From Exiguobacterium alkaliphilum 12/1 (GTDB lineage: Bacteria > Bacillota > Bacilli > Exiguobacteriales > Exiguobacteriaceae): 64,000 nt of DNA. The DNA lies in contig NZ_JJMW01000025.1 in the NCBI RefSeq assembly GCF_000714435.1, forward strand, positions 1 through 64,000, written 5' to 3'. The position numbers and the translations under genes were made by a program. This document shows, in pieces, positions 25,418 through 34,564 of the stretch (the first letter of the stretch is position 1; each line of letters begins with the position of its first letter). The notes below the pieces were generated by a model that searched no databases, had not been told where the DNA came from, and worked only from the letters and a program-made list of their open reading frames with translations.

Positions 25418-25583
25418 TATAATAGAAATGAACCGTGCAAGACGCCACCGCGCGATCGGTTCTTGGATGCCTCGTTTAGGTTTTGACGTGAGTCATGTCG
25501 CGTCTATCTCCTTTCGGTTTAGGGGTTCACCCGTAAAGAGAACCGACCGCGTTTGTCTGTGAGTGGATGAGCGCGGTTTTTTG
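25418..25583 (+). ncRNA. Candidate small structured RNA
   Basis: A TATAAT box (25418-25423) is followed by a region without a convincing reading frame. It contains stem pairings GAACCG/CGGTTC near 25429-25462, and CGGTT/AACCG (25515-25519 with 25541-25545) enclosing GGG-CCC. It ends in a terminator-like stem ACCGCG/CGCGGT (25546-25551 with 25572-25577) plus T6. A TCTCCTTT stretch (about 25507-25514) could pair with Shine-Dalgarno sequences. The -35 region is weak. No known RNA family recognised. Confidence 0.4.
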
Positions 25584-25589
25584 TATGCG

Positions 25590-25617
25590 AAAAGGGAGAG
25601 CTGCGGCTCTCCCTTTA
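25590..25617 (-). terminator. Terminator of the minus-strand flagellar cluster
   Basis: AAAGGGAGAGC (about 25591-25601) pairs with GCTCTCCCTTT (25605-25615). On the minus strand the stem is followed by a T-containing run. The stop codon of the DUF2225 gene is inside the hairpin. Confidence 0.7.
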
Positions 25618-26280
25618 GGCGTGTTCCAATCGAAAATCTTCCCAATGGTCCCGGGCTTGGTTCCGAATCCGCTCCGACACTTCTTTGCTGCCGAGAAGGA
25701 TCCCATACCAACGACGCGCTTCTTCATAAAATCCGAGCGCGGCCGAAAGGTCCGCAATCCGCAGCATGAGCTGGTCGTACGGGAGGCCGGTCCGGACTTG
25801 ATCGGTGTAGGTTTCTTGTACTTCGTTATATTTGTCGAGCGTCCGCTTCATCCATTCACGTTCCGCCTTCGCGTTCCCCGTCAACCGATACATCCAGACG
25901 AGGCGCATGCCGAGCATGGCGACGACGGATGGTTTCTGCCCGCTCAATTGGGCCGTCATGACGGCGAACTTGTACAGCGTGATGACTTGCTCCGGCGTCC
26001 GGTCACCGGCCAAGACGTCGGCGTTCACGCGCGGGAAGTACTCGGTCTCGAGCGCCTCGCGGTTGTTCTTCCGCACCTTATCAAACGAATCATGGAAGAC
26101 GAGGTGGCAGTGGCCGCAGACGGCCGGTTCATACAAGTACGGGTTCTCGCCGTCATACGTCGTATAGCCGTCCTTCGCGACTTCTTGCGGGCGGATGTGG
26201 CGCGACAAGATGCGCGGCGTCGTGCTCTCTTTCAAACAGTACGGGCACTTCACTTTCTTTGAAAACAGATGTTCAGCCAT
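25615..26280 (-). CDS. DUF2225 family protein
   Basis: The 221-residue protein has an N-terminal zinc ribbon (CPYC at 12-15 and CGHC at about 55-58) and a helical TPR-like remainder (about 80-215). This is the DUF2225 pattern. Function unknown. It follows YaaR by 8 nt and closes a minus-strand operon of flagellar genes. Confidence 0.82.
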   Translation of the reverse strand: MAEHLFSKKVKCPYCLKESTTPRILSRHIRPQEVAKDGYTTYDGENPYLYEPAVCGHCHLVFHDSFDKVRKNNREALETEYFPRVNADVLAGDRTPEQVITLYKFAVMTAQLSGQKPSVVAMLGMRLVWMYRLTGNAKAEREWMKRTLDKYNEVQETYTDQVRTGLPYDQLMLRIADLSAALGFYEEARRWYGILLGSKEVSERIRNQARDHWEDFRLEHA

Positions 26281-26288
26281 AGGTCACC

Positions 26289-26732
26289 TCACACGTACAC
26301 GTTGACGAGCAACCCGCGAATCTCACCGACCTGGTCAAGCAGCGACAGGCGGGACGCCTCGCCCGAGATGACCTGGTCCGTCAACGCGAGCAGCTTCTGG
26401 TCGACCTGTTCGACGATCTTATAAATCTTGGCCCGGCCGCGGCGGTTGAAGCCGCGCTTGTCCTCGAGACGGAGTGCCGCGTCAACGGCGTCTTTCATAA
26501 AGTCTTTAATCAGTTGTTTATATTCAGCGAGTGACTCGACCGTCTGACTCTCGGCGAGGAGCTCGCCTTGTTCGTGGATGGCCGCGATTTGGCGTTGGAA
26601 GCGCTCGTGCTCGCGGTCCTCTCGTTTCTGTCCGATGACGTTCGAGAATGAGACACCGGGCTCGACGTCCGGTTTCTTCGCCTTGCCGGCGCCGAGGAGC
26701 GACTGCGTCTCCATGATGCGACGAATGTCCAT
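26289..26732 (-). CDS. yaaR: YaaR family protein (DUF327)
   Basis: The 147-residue helical protein matches DUF327: F-x-x-x-I at about 29-33, LAEYKQLIKDFMKDAV at about 67-82, and K-I-Y-K-I-V-E-Q-V-D near 103-112. YaaR proteins are of unknown function. GGAAGGACGG lies upstream. It lies between the second flagellin and the DUF2225 gene, so a flagellum-linked role is possible here (inference). Confidence 0.8.
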   Translation of the reverse strand: MDIRRIMETQSLLGAGKAKKPDVEPGVSFSNVIGQKREDREHERFQRQIAAIHEQGELLAESQTVESLAEYKQLIKDFMKDAVDAALRLEDKRGFNRRGRAKIYKIVEQVDQKLLALTDQVISGEASRLSLLDQVGEIRGLLVNVYV

Positions 26733-26753
26733 AGGGATCCGTCCTTCCTTAAG

Positions 26754-27578
26754 TTAGTTCAATAATTGTAACACGCCTTGCGGCAGGGCGTTCGACTGGG
26801 CGATCATCGCCATGCCGGACTGGTTCAAGATATTGAGGCGGGCGAAGTCCATCATCTCGCGGGCCATGTCGGCGTCACGGATGCGTGACTCGGACGCCGT
26901 CAAGTTCTCCGAACCGATCGTGACGACGCTGACGTTCGCCTCGAGCCGGTTCTGGATGGCGCCGAGCTTCGAGCGCTCGAGCGAGACGGCGTTGATGGCG
27001 GCGTCGAACTTGGCGATGGCGTCCCCGGCGTCGGATGCCGTCAACACGCTGAGTCCGTCGATGCCGAGCGCGCTCGCACGCATGTCGGCGACGTTCAAGA
27101 TGACGGCTTCACCGCTCCCGGCCCCGACTTGGAAGAACAGCTCCTTCGCGCCTTGCGTGTACTCGCCGTTCATGATCTTCTTCGAGTTGAACTCGGTCGT
27201 CTCAGCGATGCGCGTCACTTCAGCGGTGAGGGCGGTGATCTCTTCTTGAATCGCTTTCGCGTCGTCGCCGCTGAGCGTCCCGTTCGACGCCTGTACCGAC
27301 AACTCGCGCATCCGTTGGAGGAGGGCGTGCGTCTCGTTCATGCCGCCTTCGAGCGTCTGCGTGAGCGAGATGCCGTCGAGCGTGTTGCGCTCGGCCATCG
27401 ACAGTGAGTCGAGGCGCATCCGCATCTTCTCTGAGATGGCGAGACCGGCCGCGTCATCAGCCGCTTTATTGATGCGGACACCGCTTGAGAGGCGGTCCAT
27501 CGTCTTCTTCATCGTCGCCTGGTTCATCGAGAGCGACGTGTATGCTTTTAAGGCTTGTACGTTATTGGTAATTTTCAT
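26754..27578 (-). CDS. Second, short flagellin
   Basis: The 274-residue protein has flagellin D0/D1 domains at both ends (MKITNNVQALKAYTSL...[25 protein letters not shown]-terminal SESRIRDADMAREMMDF...LPQGVLQLLN) and almost no D2/D3. Unlike hag it is GC-rich and has no intron. Its start overlaps the upstream FliS-like gene by 17 bp, so chaperone and substrate are translationally coupled. No sigma-D promoter is seen directly upstream, implying operon transcription and lower expression than hag. It may be a minor or alternative filament subunit (inference). Confidence 0.92.
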   Translation of the reverse strand: MKITNNVQALKAYTSLSMNQATMKKTMDRLSSGVRINKAADDAAGLAISEKMRMRLDSLSMAERNTLDGISLTQTLEGGMNETHALLQRMRELSVQASNGTLSGDDAKAIQEEITALTAEVTRIAETTEFNSKKIMNGEYTQGAKELFFQVGAGSGEAVILNVADMRASALGIDGLSVLTASDAGDAIAKFDAAINAVSLERSKLGAIQNRLEANVSVVTIGSENLTASESRIRDADMAREMMDFARLNILNQSGMAMIAQSNALPQGVLQLLN

Positions 27579-27942
27579 AGCGGTTCCCTCCTAGCGGTTG
27601 CGGGGTGAGTCGAGCCCGTTCCATTGCTTCGCCCCAAGTGTGGTCAAGGTCTTTTGCGAGATTGTGCAACTCCTCAATTTTTGACAGGTCTTGTTCAATC
27701 AATGCCTCGAGGCTCGATTTCGCCATATACAAGTAAATCTCATCGAGCTGGGCCGAGATGATGCCGCCGTTGTCGTGCAAACCTTGGTGCAGTTTCGCGA
27801 GTAGTTCGCGCGCCTGCCGGAGGTGACGGTTTCGTTCAGCGATCGTCGTTGTCAATGCGTGTTCATAATGATAAGCGAGGGCGTGAAGCATCGCTTGCGT
27901 CAGCTCTTCGGCGCTCATCTCGTATAGTTGATTCTGGTTCAT
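27562..27942 (-). CDS. FliS-like flagellin chaperone paralogue
   Basis: The 126-residue helical protein resembles FliS in layout: a short N-terminal region, an A-x-x-x-x-E-H-A-L-T helix, and LDEIYLYMAKSSLEA (about 61-75), equivalent to the FliS L-x-x-L-Y-x-Y-x segment. It overlaps the second flagellin start by 17 bp and overlaps the FlhB-tail gene start (ATGA). It is probably the dedicated chaperone for the short flagellin (inference). Confidence 0.78.
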   Translation of the reverse strand: MNQNQLYEMSAEELTQAMLHALAYHYEHALTTTIAERNRHLRQARELLAKLHQGLHDNGGIISAQLDEIYLYMAKSSLEALIEQDLSKIEELHNLAKDLDHTWGEAMERARLTPQPLGGNRYENYQ

Positions 27943-28229
27943 CCTTGTTCTCCTTTAAGTGAGTCGAGTTCTTCAATCAACAACAATACTTCGGCCATGA
28001 CGTCATACAGCTCGGGCGGGATGGCGTCGCCGAGGTCGAGATCGAGCAGGTGGCCAAGGAGCGAGTGGTCATGCTCGATGGCGACGCCGCGCGCTCTCGC
28101 CTCATCTAAAATCTTGTCGGCGACGGCGCCCGTCCCGCGGGCGACGATGACCGGGGCCCGGTCCGTCGACTCGTCGTAGCGGACGACGGCGGCCGTCTTT
28201 CGTTTCGTCAAATCCATGCGTTGATACAT
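27939..28229 (-). CDS. ylqH: FlhB C-terminal-like protein (YlqH type)
   Basis: The 96-residue protein resembles the cytoplasmic export-switch domain of FlhB/EscU (R-Y-D-x-x-x-D-x-A-P-x-I-V-A-R-G-x-G-x-x-A-D-K-I-x-x-x-A). It lacks the membrane domain and the autocleavage NPTH motif. YlqH-type proteins can partly replace the FlhB tail in export-substrate switching in other bacteria. It lies between the FliK-like gene and the FliS-like gene, consistent with flagellar export. Confidence 0.8.
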   Translation of the reverse strand: MYQRMDLTKRKTAAVVRYDESTDRAPVIVARGTGAVADKILDEARARGVAIEHDHSLLGHLLDLDLGDAIPPELYDVMAEVLLLIEELDSLKGEQG

Positions 28230-28238
28230 GTCGGCCTC

Positions 28239-29918
28239 CTAAATCTTGAAGTCGTAGCCGCTCGTCGGTGTTGTCACCGGCTCGGCTTCGACTTTCTCGG
28301 TCTTCGTCAACGGTCTAAACTGCGTCGTGACGCTCTTATAGCCGATCGCCTCCAAAGTCGTCTCGATCTTTCCGAGGAGCGGACGGGCGAGCGTCTCGAC
28401 GCGCTTGTCATCGTGCTCGAGCGTCAGGCGCAGATTCCGGTCGATCGCCTCGAGCTTGACGGCGATCTCGCCGAGCCGCGGCGTCTCGAGCCGGATGTAG
28501 AGGACGCTGTTCTCCCAGTCGACGACGTCACCGGCTTCCCGGTTCTGGATATGGACGTGGATGCCTGTGTCGATCTCTTGCACTTTTGCCGGCAAGGCGA
28601 GCAAGAGCTGATGCAACTGGCCACCGTCGAGCCGGTTGAGCGTCTGTTGGACTTGGAAGAACGAGGCGAGGCGTGCGGCCTCCGGGTTCGCCGCATCCGC
28701 CTTGACGGACAGGCCCGACGCCTGGACGCGCTGTGCCGTCTCTTGGATGACGCGGCCCGACAGCTGTTGGTCGAGCTTGAACGGCGGGACTTTCGCGATC
28801 TCACCGGCACGGGTCGCACCATGCGGGATATATTCGAGCCGGACGTGGTTCGGCACGTACCGGAAGTCGTTCAACGCAGCGCGCACTTCTTTGATGAGGG
28901 CGGCGCTCTCGGCCGGCTTCGTCGAAAGCAGTCCGAGCGCGACATCGAGTTTCGCCGTCATCGAGACGAGCGCTTTCTCTTGCGTCGCGTCCGTATGTAA
29001 CAAGGCGTCGGTCTTCTGGATGAGCTGCGTCAACCGGGTCGATACCGTCTCGAGGGCGGGGCGGGCCGTGTGCGGACTCGTCTCGACGAGCGCGGCGACT
29101 TGGCCGAGCTGTTTCGTCACGGTCGCCTGTTCGTTCCGGAACGTGTTCGTCACCGTCGCGAGATGGTTCGTCACTTCCTTGACGACGACTTGCCGTCCGG
29201 ACGGGAGCGTCACCGTATCAAATTGTGGGCGGTTCACTGGAACGTGAAGCTGCTCGACCGATTTTTGCGGGACCGGGACGTCGCGGATGATGCGGTCGAC
29301 CGTCTCGGGCGTCGGCGTCATGCGTTCGCTCACGGGGCGGGACAAGTTGACGAGCTCGACGAAGCGTTCCTTCTGCGGGTACGGCGCGTCAGGGGCGGGC
29401 GGCTTGATTCGCTCTCTCGCCTCAGAGAGCGTCGACGCGGCGATCGCGTTCTGGACGTCGCGGGGGACGTCCGGGGTGTCGACCGTCTTCAATAGAAGGA
29501 TCGCGTCGCGCAGGTCGCCTTTCATCGCCGTCTCGAGCAAGCGGACCGTGTCGGCGCTCATCGGCAGGCGCCCCGTCTGGAGCAGGCGGCTGACGGCGCT
29601 CCTCACTTCGGGCGGGAGCGCGGCGAGGAGCGTCTGAATCTTTGATTCGAGCTTCGCCGGCTGACTGGCCGGTTCCGCTTCTTCTTTTGCCGGGAAGACC
29701 GTCGCGAGGAGCGTGCCGTCTTGGTCGGCGAGCGTCACGTGGAACGGGTTCGTCTTCGGCATGCCGTCCTTGAACGTGAGCTCGACTTCTTCGCCGTTGA
29801 TTTTGACGATGGCCGTATCGGGGCCGGTCTGTTTGACGAGCTCGGCCTTATAGACCCGGTTCGTCTGGATGCCGGCGCTCGCTTGCACGAGGGCGAGCGG
29901 TTGGGCTTGGATTTGCAT
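28239..29918 (-). CDS. ylqG: FliK-like hook-length-control domain protein (YlqG type)
   Basis: The 559-residue protein is Gln/Thr/Val-rich, with a long variable region and a C-terminal Flg_hook-like domain (about 455-545: LYIRLETPRLGEIAVKLEA...LTLEHDDKRVETLARPLLGKI). It has no signal peptide. Its neighbour FlhB-tail protein matches the ylqG-ylqH pair of Bacillus. The ATG at 29918 follows GAGGTGACAACT. It may act in substrate switching or hook-length sensing (inference). Confidence 0.75.
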   Translation of the reverse strand: MQIQAQPLALVQASAGIQTNRVYKAELVKQTGPDTAIVKINGEEVELTFKDGMPKTNPFHVTLADQDGTLLATVFPAKEEAEPASQPAKLESKIQTLLAALPPEVRSAVSRLLQTGRLPMSADTVRLLETAMKGDLRDAILLLKTVDTPDVPRDVQNAIAASTLSEARERIKPPAPDAPYPQKERFVELVNLSRPVSERMTPTPETVDRIIRDVPVPQKSVEQLHVPVNRPQFDTVTLPSGRQVVVKEVTNHLATVTNTFRNEQATVTKQLGQVAALVETSPHTARPALETVSTRLTQLIQKTDALLHTDATQEKALVSMTAKLDVALGLLSTKPAESAALIKEVRAALNDFRYVPNHVRLEYIPHGATRAGEIAKVPPFKLDQQLSGRVIQETAQRVQASGLSVKADAANPEAARLASFFQVQQTLNRLDGGQLHQLLLALPAKVQEIDTGIHVHIQNREAGDVVDWENSVLYIRLETPRLGEIAVKLEAIDRNLRLTLEHDDKRVETLARPLLGKIETTLEAIGYKSVTTQFRPLTKTEKVEAEPVTTPTSGYDFKI

Positions 29919-29976
29919 AGTTGTCACCTCGACCAATATATCGACCTCTTTTTAAAAAAGTGAAGCAAATTAGATA

Positions 29977-30005
29977 AGAAAAAACCTCCCGTCACATGAC
30001 GGAAG
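29977..30005 (-). terminator. comK terminator
   Basis: On the minus strand CCTTCCGTCA pairs with TGACGGGAGG (one G-T pair) and is followed by T6, just downstream of the comK stop. Confidence 0.8.
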
Positions 30006-30010
30006 GCAGG

Positions 30011-30505
30011 TCAAGATTCGAGCACAGGGCTCATGTTCAGTTGTTGGAACCGGGCGACGAGTTCTCCCGTCGCTTTGATTTGATTCTTCAAGACGTACGC
30101 GGTCGCGTTCGTCTGAATCCGGCGGCCGTCGGTCGTGACGATGATGCCGTTCGGGTTCCCTTCGACCGTGGCGATTTCACGGACGTGGGACCAGGCGTAC
30201 CATTCGCAGTCCTCGCGCTTCGGCGATTTCGTCGGGAAGAAGACGAGACCGCTCGTCGGTTCGATGACGACGGGCACTTTCCCTTTGACGCCGGCGACGC
30301 GCTTGGCGATGAAGATCCGTTCCTCGATCGAGCTGTTATACTGGCGGCAAGAGAGCTGCAGCAACTGATACGGCCTGAGCGGGGTCGAGATGTCCGTGCC
30401 ATCCTCGAGAATGATTTGCGACTGCTTCATCATGTCGAAGCAAGGCAAAATCGCCACGGTTCGTTTCGTGATGCGATATTTTTCGTCGGAATAGTAGGGG
30501 CGCAT
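30011..30505 (-). CDS. comK: Competence transcription factor ComK
   Basis: ComK activates late competence genes by binding paired AT boxes. The 164-residue protein aligns by eye with Bacillus ComK: T-V-A-I-L-P near the N-terminus, L-S-C-R-x-Y-x-S-S at about 53-61, PTSGLVFFPTKSPKREDCEW at about 85-104 and a W-x-H-V segment. It is shorter at the C-terminus than B. subtilis ComK (192). The ATG at 30505 is preferred over an earlier ATG lacking an upstream ribosome binding site, though GAGGAGG is 12 nt away. comFA/comFC at 1.7-3.6 kb are expected targets. Confidence 0.85.
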   Translation of the reverse strand: MRPYYSDEKYRITKRTVAILPCFDMMKQSQIILEDGTDISTPLRPYQLLQLSCRQYNSSIEERIFIAKRVAGVKGKVPVVIEPTSGLVFFPTKSPKREDCEWYAWSHVREIATVEGNPNGIIVTTDGRRIQTNATAYVLKNQIKATGELVARFQQLNMSPVLES

Positions 30506-30691
30506 ACGCTGCACCATCCTCCTCATATTGGATTTTCAGGATCGGCTAAATGTTAGCGGCACAAACCTAAATCATCTCTTCCATGATATATCACAAAAAA
30601 TGTAAACTCAATATGACAATATGAAAAGTAGGGAAATATAATTCCAATGTAAGCCAAAAAGTAAATCGTTTGCAAAATATTGAGAAAGTGT
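30506..30691. other. AT-rich divergent intergenic region
   Basis: The region between the divergent comK and cold-shock genes is strongly AT-rich. No clear paired ComK boxes (AAAA-N5-TTTT) were found by eye. It presumably holds the comK promoter. Confidence 0.4.
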
Positions 30692-30720
30692 TTGTCACGC
30701 CATCCATAAGGTGGTAAGAT
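30692..30720 (+). promoter_or_regulatory. Sigma-A-like promoter of the cold-shock gene
   Basis: TTGTCA (30692-30697), 17-nt spacer, TAAGAT (30715-30720). The short leader starts with a hairpin AGAGG-CCTCT (about 30729-30742). Confidence 0.6.
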
Positions 30721-30776
30721 TACCGGTAGAGGGAAAGCCTCTGTATTCTTCAATGGTGAAAGGAATGGATTTACAC

Positions 30777-30974
30777 ATGGTAGGTAAAGTAAAATGGTTT
30801 AACTCAGAAAAAGGTTTTGGATTCATCGAAGTAGAAGGCGGCAAAGACGTGTTCGTACACTTCTCAGCAATCCAAACTGACGGCTACAAATCACTTGACG
30901 AAGGTCAAGAGGTAGAGTTTGAAATCGTTGATGGCGAGCGTGGCCCACAAGCGGCTAACGTTGTAAAATTATAA
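30777..30974 (+). CDS. Cold-shock protein
   Basis: The 65-residue OB-fold protein has both nucleic-acid-binding motifs ([11 protein letters not shown]1-type, and [12 protein letters not shown]2-type). Members are RNA chaperones. The ATG at 30777 follows GAAAGGA. Codon use is of the highly expressed type. It is a single-gene unit ending in a strong terminator. Csp paralogues are common, so no letter is assigned. Confidence 0.95.
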   Translation: MVGKVKWFNSEKGFGFIEVEGGKDVFVHFSAIQTDGYKSLDEGQEVEFEIVDGERGPQAANVVKL

Positions 30975-30984
30975 TTTCAAACTG

Positions 30985-31016
30985 AGCCGGCTCTCGCGTA
31001 GAGCCGGCTTTTTTGT
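30985..31016 (+). terminator. Intrinsic terminator
   Basis: AGCCGGCTC (30985-30993) pairs with GAGCCGGCT (31001-31009), followed by T6. Confidence 0.9.
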
Positions 31017-31050
31017 TTTTCTCACATAACGTCTGACTCGTCAATTTCGC

Positions 31051-31075
31051 GTTTAAAAATCTGTGGAACGGGTAC
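31051..31075 (+). promoter_or_regulatory. Sigma-B-type promoter of hpf
   Basis: GTTTAA (31051-31056), 13-nt spacer, GGGTAC (31070-31075), very close to the general-stress consensus GTTTAA-N12-15-GGGTAT. A second possible start is near TATACT (31176-31181). hpf (yvyD) of B. subtilis is a sigma-B gene. Confidence 0.7.
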
Positions 31076-31286
31076 AAACCTTTATACCAACCGATTCAGC
31101 GACGAGACGGATCATTTGGAACAAAATTGTCATTATTTTCTGATGATAACGTTTTCAATGCAAACGAATTCGGGGTATACTAAATATGAGCCACCTGGTT
31201 CCACTTTCTTTTCAGAAATGAAGCAGGAGATTCCGTCACATGCGACGAATCATTGGGTCAAGCGGTTATTTTAAGGAGGAGTTCAG

Positions 31287-31847
31287 ATGATTTATAACAT
31301 TCGCGGCGAAAACATTGAAGTCACACCAGCCATCCAAGACTATGTCGAGAAGAAGCTGGAGAAGTTGACTCGGTATTTCACAACTCCTACGGATGCACAG
31401 ACGGCTTACGTCAACTTGAAAGTGTACAATGAAAAGCAAAAAGTAGAAGTCACGATTCCGATGCCGAACTTGTTGCTTCGTGCTGAAGAGACGAACCTCG
31501 ATATGTACGCGGCGATCGACCTTGTCGTCGACAAGTTGGAGCGTCAAATCCGTAAACACAAAACGAAACTCAACCGTAAAGGACGCGCCAAAGAAGGCGG
31601 GATCGGCGAGTACTTCAAAGCGCTCGAAGGCCCGGAAGACGTGGCAGTGTATGACGATGAAGAGTCAGAGCTCGAACTCGTGCGGACGAAGCGTTTCACG
31701 CTCAAGCCGATGGACACAGAAGAAGCGATCCTCCAGATGGATATGCTCGGCCACAGTTTCTTCGTCTTCTCAGACGCCGAGACGGGCAACACGAACGTCG
31801 TCTACCGTCGGAAAGACGGCAAATACGGCTTGATTGAACCAGAATAA
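31287..31847 (+). CDS. hpf: Ribosome hibernation promoting factor HPF (long form)
   Basis: HPF dimerises 70S ribosomes into inactive 100S particles in stationary phase or stress. The 186-residue protein has the N-terminal S30AE domain (about 1-100, IRGENIEVTPAIQDYVEKKLEKL) and the C-terminal dimerisation domain (about 125-186, RTKRFTLKPMDTEEAILQMDMLGHSFFVF). AAGGAGGAG precedes the ATG. Its place upstream of secA is as in Bacillus. Confidence 0.96.
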   Translation: MIYNIRGENIEVTPAIQDYVEKKLEKLTRYFTTPTDAQTAYVNLKVYNEKQKVEVTIPMPNLLLRAEETNLDMYAAIDLVVDKLERQIRKHKTKLNRKGRAKEGGIGEYFKALEGPEDVAVYDDEESELELVRTKRFTLKPMDTEEAILQMDMLGHSFFVFSDAETGNTNVVYRRKDGKYGLIEPE

Positions 31848-31865
31848 TCTTAACTCGACTATCAC

Positions 31866-31898
31866 ACGGCCTCCCTCGACGGGGGGCCGTTTCGTTTT
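31866..31898 (+). terminator. Intrinsic terminator after hpf
   Basis: ACGGCCTCC (31866-31874) pairs with GGGGGCCGT (31882-31890, one G-T pair), followed by TTCGTTTT. Confidence 0.7.
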
Positions 31899-31987
31899 GC
31901 CTTTCCTTGAAAGCGCGGGTCACTTCGGTTAAACTGTACATTAGGGAAAAAACATGCATTTTATAGGAATGCTGAGGAGATATGAGT

Positions 31988-34510
31988 ATGGCGAACTTTT
32001 TGAAAGATTTATTTGCTCCACAGAAACGGATATTGAAAAAAGCAGAGAAAGCGGCCGACCTCGTCGAGTCGTTTGCTGAACCGATCAAAGCGTTGTCTGA
32101 CGAACAGTTGCAGGCGAAGTCTGAAGAGTTCCGCGGTCGTCTCGCGAAGGGCGAGACGCTCGACGACATCCTCCCGGAAGCGTTCGCGGTCTGCCGCGAG
32201 GCGTCGGAGCGCGTGCTCGGCATGCGTCACTACCGCGTCCAGCTTATCGGGGGATACGTGCTCCATAACGGCGACATCTCCGAGATGAAGACCGGGGAAG
32301 GGAAGACGCTCGTCGCGACGCTCCCAGTTTACTTGAACGCGCTCACGGGCCGCGGCGTCCACGTCGTCACGGTCAACGAATATTTGGCCCGTCGTGACAA
32401 AGAGTTGATGGAACCGCTCTACTTCGCGCTCGGCCTCTCGGTCGGCTTGAACGTCTCGAACATGGGACGCGAAGAGAAGCAGGCGGCATACAACTGCGAC
32501 ATCACGTACTCGACGAACAACGAGCTCGGGTTCGACTATTTGCGCGACAACATGGTCCTCTACAAGGAAGACCGCGTCCAGCGCGAACTTTACTTCACGA
32601 TCGTCGATGAAGTCGACTCGATTCTCGTCGATGAGGCGCGTACTCCGCTCATCATCTCGGGATCGGCCCAGAAGTCGACCGAGCTCTACACGCGCGCCGA
32701 TGCGTTCGTCCGCACACTGAAAGTCGAGGACGACTACACGGTCGACGTGAAGACAAAATCGGTCCTCCTCACGGACAAAGGGGTCGACCTCGCCGAGAAG
32801 TTCTTCGGCATCGACAACTTGTTCGCGATTGACCACGTTTCGGTCAACCACCACGTCGGCCTCGCCCTCCGTGCGAACGCGGTCATGCACCACGACGTCG
32901 ACTATATGATCCGTGACGGCCAAGTCATGATCATCGACCAGTTCACGGGCCGCGTCATGGACGGACGCCGTTACTCTGAAGGGTTGCACCAGGCAATCGA
33001 GGCGAAAGAAGGCGTCGAGATTCAACGCGAATCGATGACGCTCGCGACGATCACGTACCAGAACTACTTCCGCATGTATGAGAAGCTCGCCGGGATGACC
33101 GGTACGGCGAAGACGGAGGAAGAAGAGTTCCGGAACATCTACAACATGCAGGTCGTGACGATCCCGACGAACAAACCGATTCTCCGTCAGGATAGCTCCG
33201 ACCTCATCTTCAAGTCGATGGAAGGCAAGTTCAAGGCGGTCGTCGAAGAAATCACGGCAGCGCACGCGACAGGCCAACCGGTGCTCGTCGGGACGGTCGC
33301 GGTCGAGACGTCTGAATACTTGAGCAAGCTCCTCTCGAAGAAGAAGATCAAGCATGAAGTGTTGAACGCGAAGAACCACGCCCGCGAGGCCGAAATCATC
33401 GAGAACGCCGGTCAAAAAGGCGCGGTCACGATCGCGACGAACATGGCCGGACGCGGAACCGACATCAAGCTCGGAGAAGGCGTCATCGATCTCGGTGGTT
33501 TGTATATCATCGGGACGGAACGTCACGAGTCACGCCGGATCGACAACCAGCTCCGTGGTCGTGCCGGTCGTCAAGGGGACCCGGGTAAATCCCAGTTCTA
33601 CTTGTCGCTCGAAGACGAACTGATGCGCCGTTTCGGTACCGACAGCCTCCAGAGCATGATGGAGCGTCTCGGGATGGACGACACGCAACCGATCGAGAGC
33701 CGCATGGTCTCGAAAGCCGTCGAGTCGGCCCAAAAACGAGTCGAAGGGAACAACTACGACGCGCGGAAACAGCTCCTCGGTTACGATAACGTCATGGCCG
33801 ACCAACGGAAGGTCATGTATAAGGACCGGGCCAGCATCCTCGAGAACGAGTCGGTGTCTGACATCGTCCGTTCGATGATGCAAGACACGGTCGAGGCCGG
33901 CGTGGCGCAGTATACGCCGCTCGAGCTCGTGCCGGAAGAATGGAACATCGACGAGCTCGCGCACTGGGCGAACCAGACGCTCGCGCTCGAGAATTCGGTC
34001 GAAGGGAAAGACTTCTTCGGCAAGGAACGCGAAGAGATCACCGAACTTCTTCTCGAGCGCACGAACGCGCAGTACGAGGCGAAACGTCAACTCGCGCCGC
34101 CAGAGCGGTTCAACGAGTTCGAGAAGATCATCGTCCTCCGTGCCGTCGACTCGCACTGGATGTCGCACATCGACCATATGGACCAGCTCCGCCAAGGGAT
34201 TCACTTGCGCGCTTACGGTCAGAACGACCCGCTCCGCGAGTATCAGGCGGAAGGGATCAACATGTTCGACGCGATGAACGCGGCCATCTCGGAAGAAGTG
34301 ACCGGATTCGTCCTTCGCGCCGAGGTCGGCGACAACCTCCGTCGTGAGAAAGTCGTCGAAGAAGAAGTGGCCGTCTCTGGCAAGGACGACGCCCCGGTGA
34401 AGAAGAAGCCGGTCCGTCGCACCGAAGACCAACGTCTTGGCCGCAACGACCCGTGCTGGTGCGGATCGGGCAAGAAGTTCAAGAACTGCCACGGTAAACA
34501 ACAAGCTTGA
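31988..34510 (+). CDS. secA: Protein translocase ATPase SecA
   Basis: SecA drives preproteins through SecYEG. The 840-residue protein has Walker A GEGKT (about residue 103), DEVD Walker B ([20 protein letters not shown]), [25 protein letters not shown], the helical scaffold and a C-terminal SEC-C zinc motif [14 protein letters not shown]. The second ATG (31988) is preferred over 31982 because GAGGAGAT then has normal spacing. It is followed by prfB after about 50 nt with a hairpin between them. Confidence 0.97.
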   Translation: MANFLKDLFAPQKRILKKAEKAADLVESFAEPIKALSDEQLQAKSEEFRGRLAKGETLDDILPEAFAVCREASERVLGMRHYRVQLIGGYVLHNGDISEMKTGEGKTLVATLPVYLNALTGRGVHVVTVNEYLARRDKELMEPLYFALGLSVGLNVSNMGREEKQAAYNCDITYSTNNELGFDYLRDNMVLYKEDRVQRELYFTIVDEVDSILVDEARTPLIISGSAQKSTELYTRADAFVRTLKVEDDYTVDVKTKSVLLTDKGVDLAEKFFGIDNLFAIDHVSVNHHVGLALRANAVMHHDVDYMIRDGQVMIIDQFTGRVMDGRRYSEGLHQAIEAKEGVEIQRESMTLATITYQNYFRMYEKLAGMTGTAKTEEEEFRNIYNMQVVTIPTNKPILRQDSSDLIFKSMEGKFKAVVEEITAAHATGQPVLVGTVAVETSEYLSKLLSKKKIKHEVLNAKNHAREAEIIENAGQKGAVTIATNMAGRGTDIKLGEGVIDLGGLYIIGTERHESRRIDNQLRGRAGRQGDPGKSQFYLSLEDELMRRFGTDSLQSMMERLGMDDTQPIESRMVSKAVESAQKRVEGNNYDARKQLLGYDNVMADQRKVMYKDRASILENESVSDIVRSMMQDTVEAGVAQYTPLELVPEEWNIDELAHWANQTLALENSVEGKDFFGKEREEITELLLERTNAQYEAKRQLAPPERFNEFEKIIVLRAVDSHWMSHIDHMDQLRQGIHLRAYGQNDPLREYQAEGINMFDAMNAAISEEVTGFVLRAEVGDNLRREKVVEEEVAVSGKDDAPVKKKPVRRTEDQRLGRNDPCWCGSGKKFKNCHGKQQA

Positions 34511-34516
34511 TTTTTT

Positions 34517-34546
34517 AAGAGGCGAGCCTGCTCGCCTCTTTCCTAC
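34517..34546 (+). terminator. Hairpin between secA and prfB
   Basis: GAGGCGAG (about 34520-34527) pairs with CTCGCCTC (34531-34538), followed by TTTCC. The T-tract is weak, so it may only attenuate readthrough into prfB. Confidence 0.5.
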
Positions 34547-34564
34547 GGAAAGGTGATACACACT

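Noticed and set aside
30506..30776. Paired ComK boxes upstream of comK
   Set aside because: AT-rich, but no AAAA-N5-TTTT pair with correct spacing was found by eye.
32009..33526. Long minus-strand reading frame opposite secA
   Set aside because: It is an antisense shadow of the secA codons with no ribosome binding site and low-complexity charged composition. A similar shadow lies opposite uvrB at 48313-49437.
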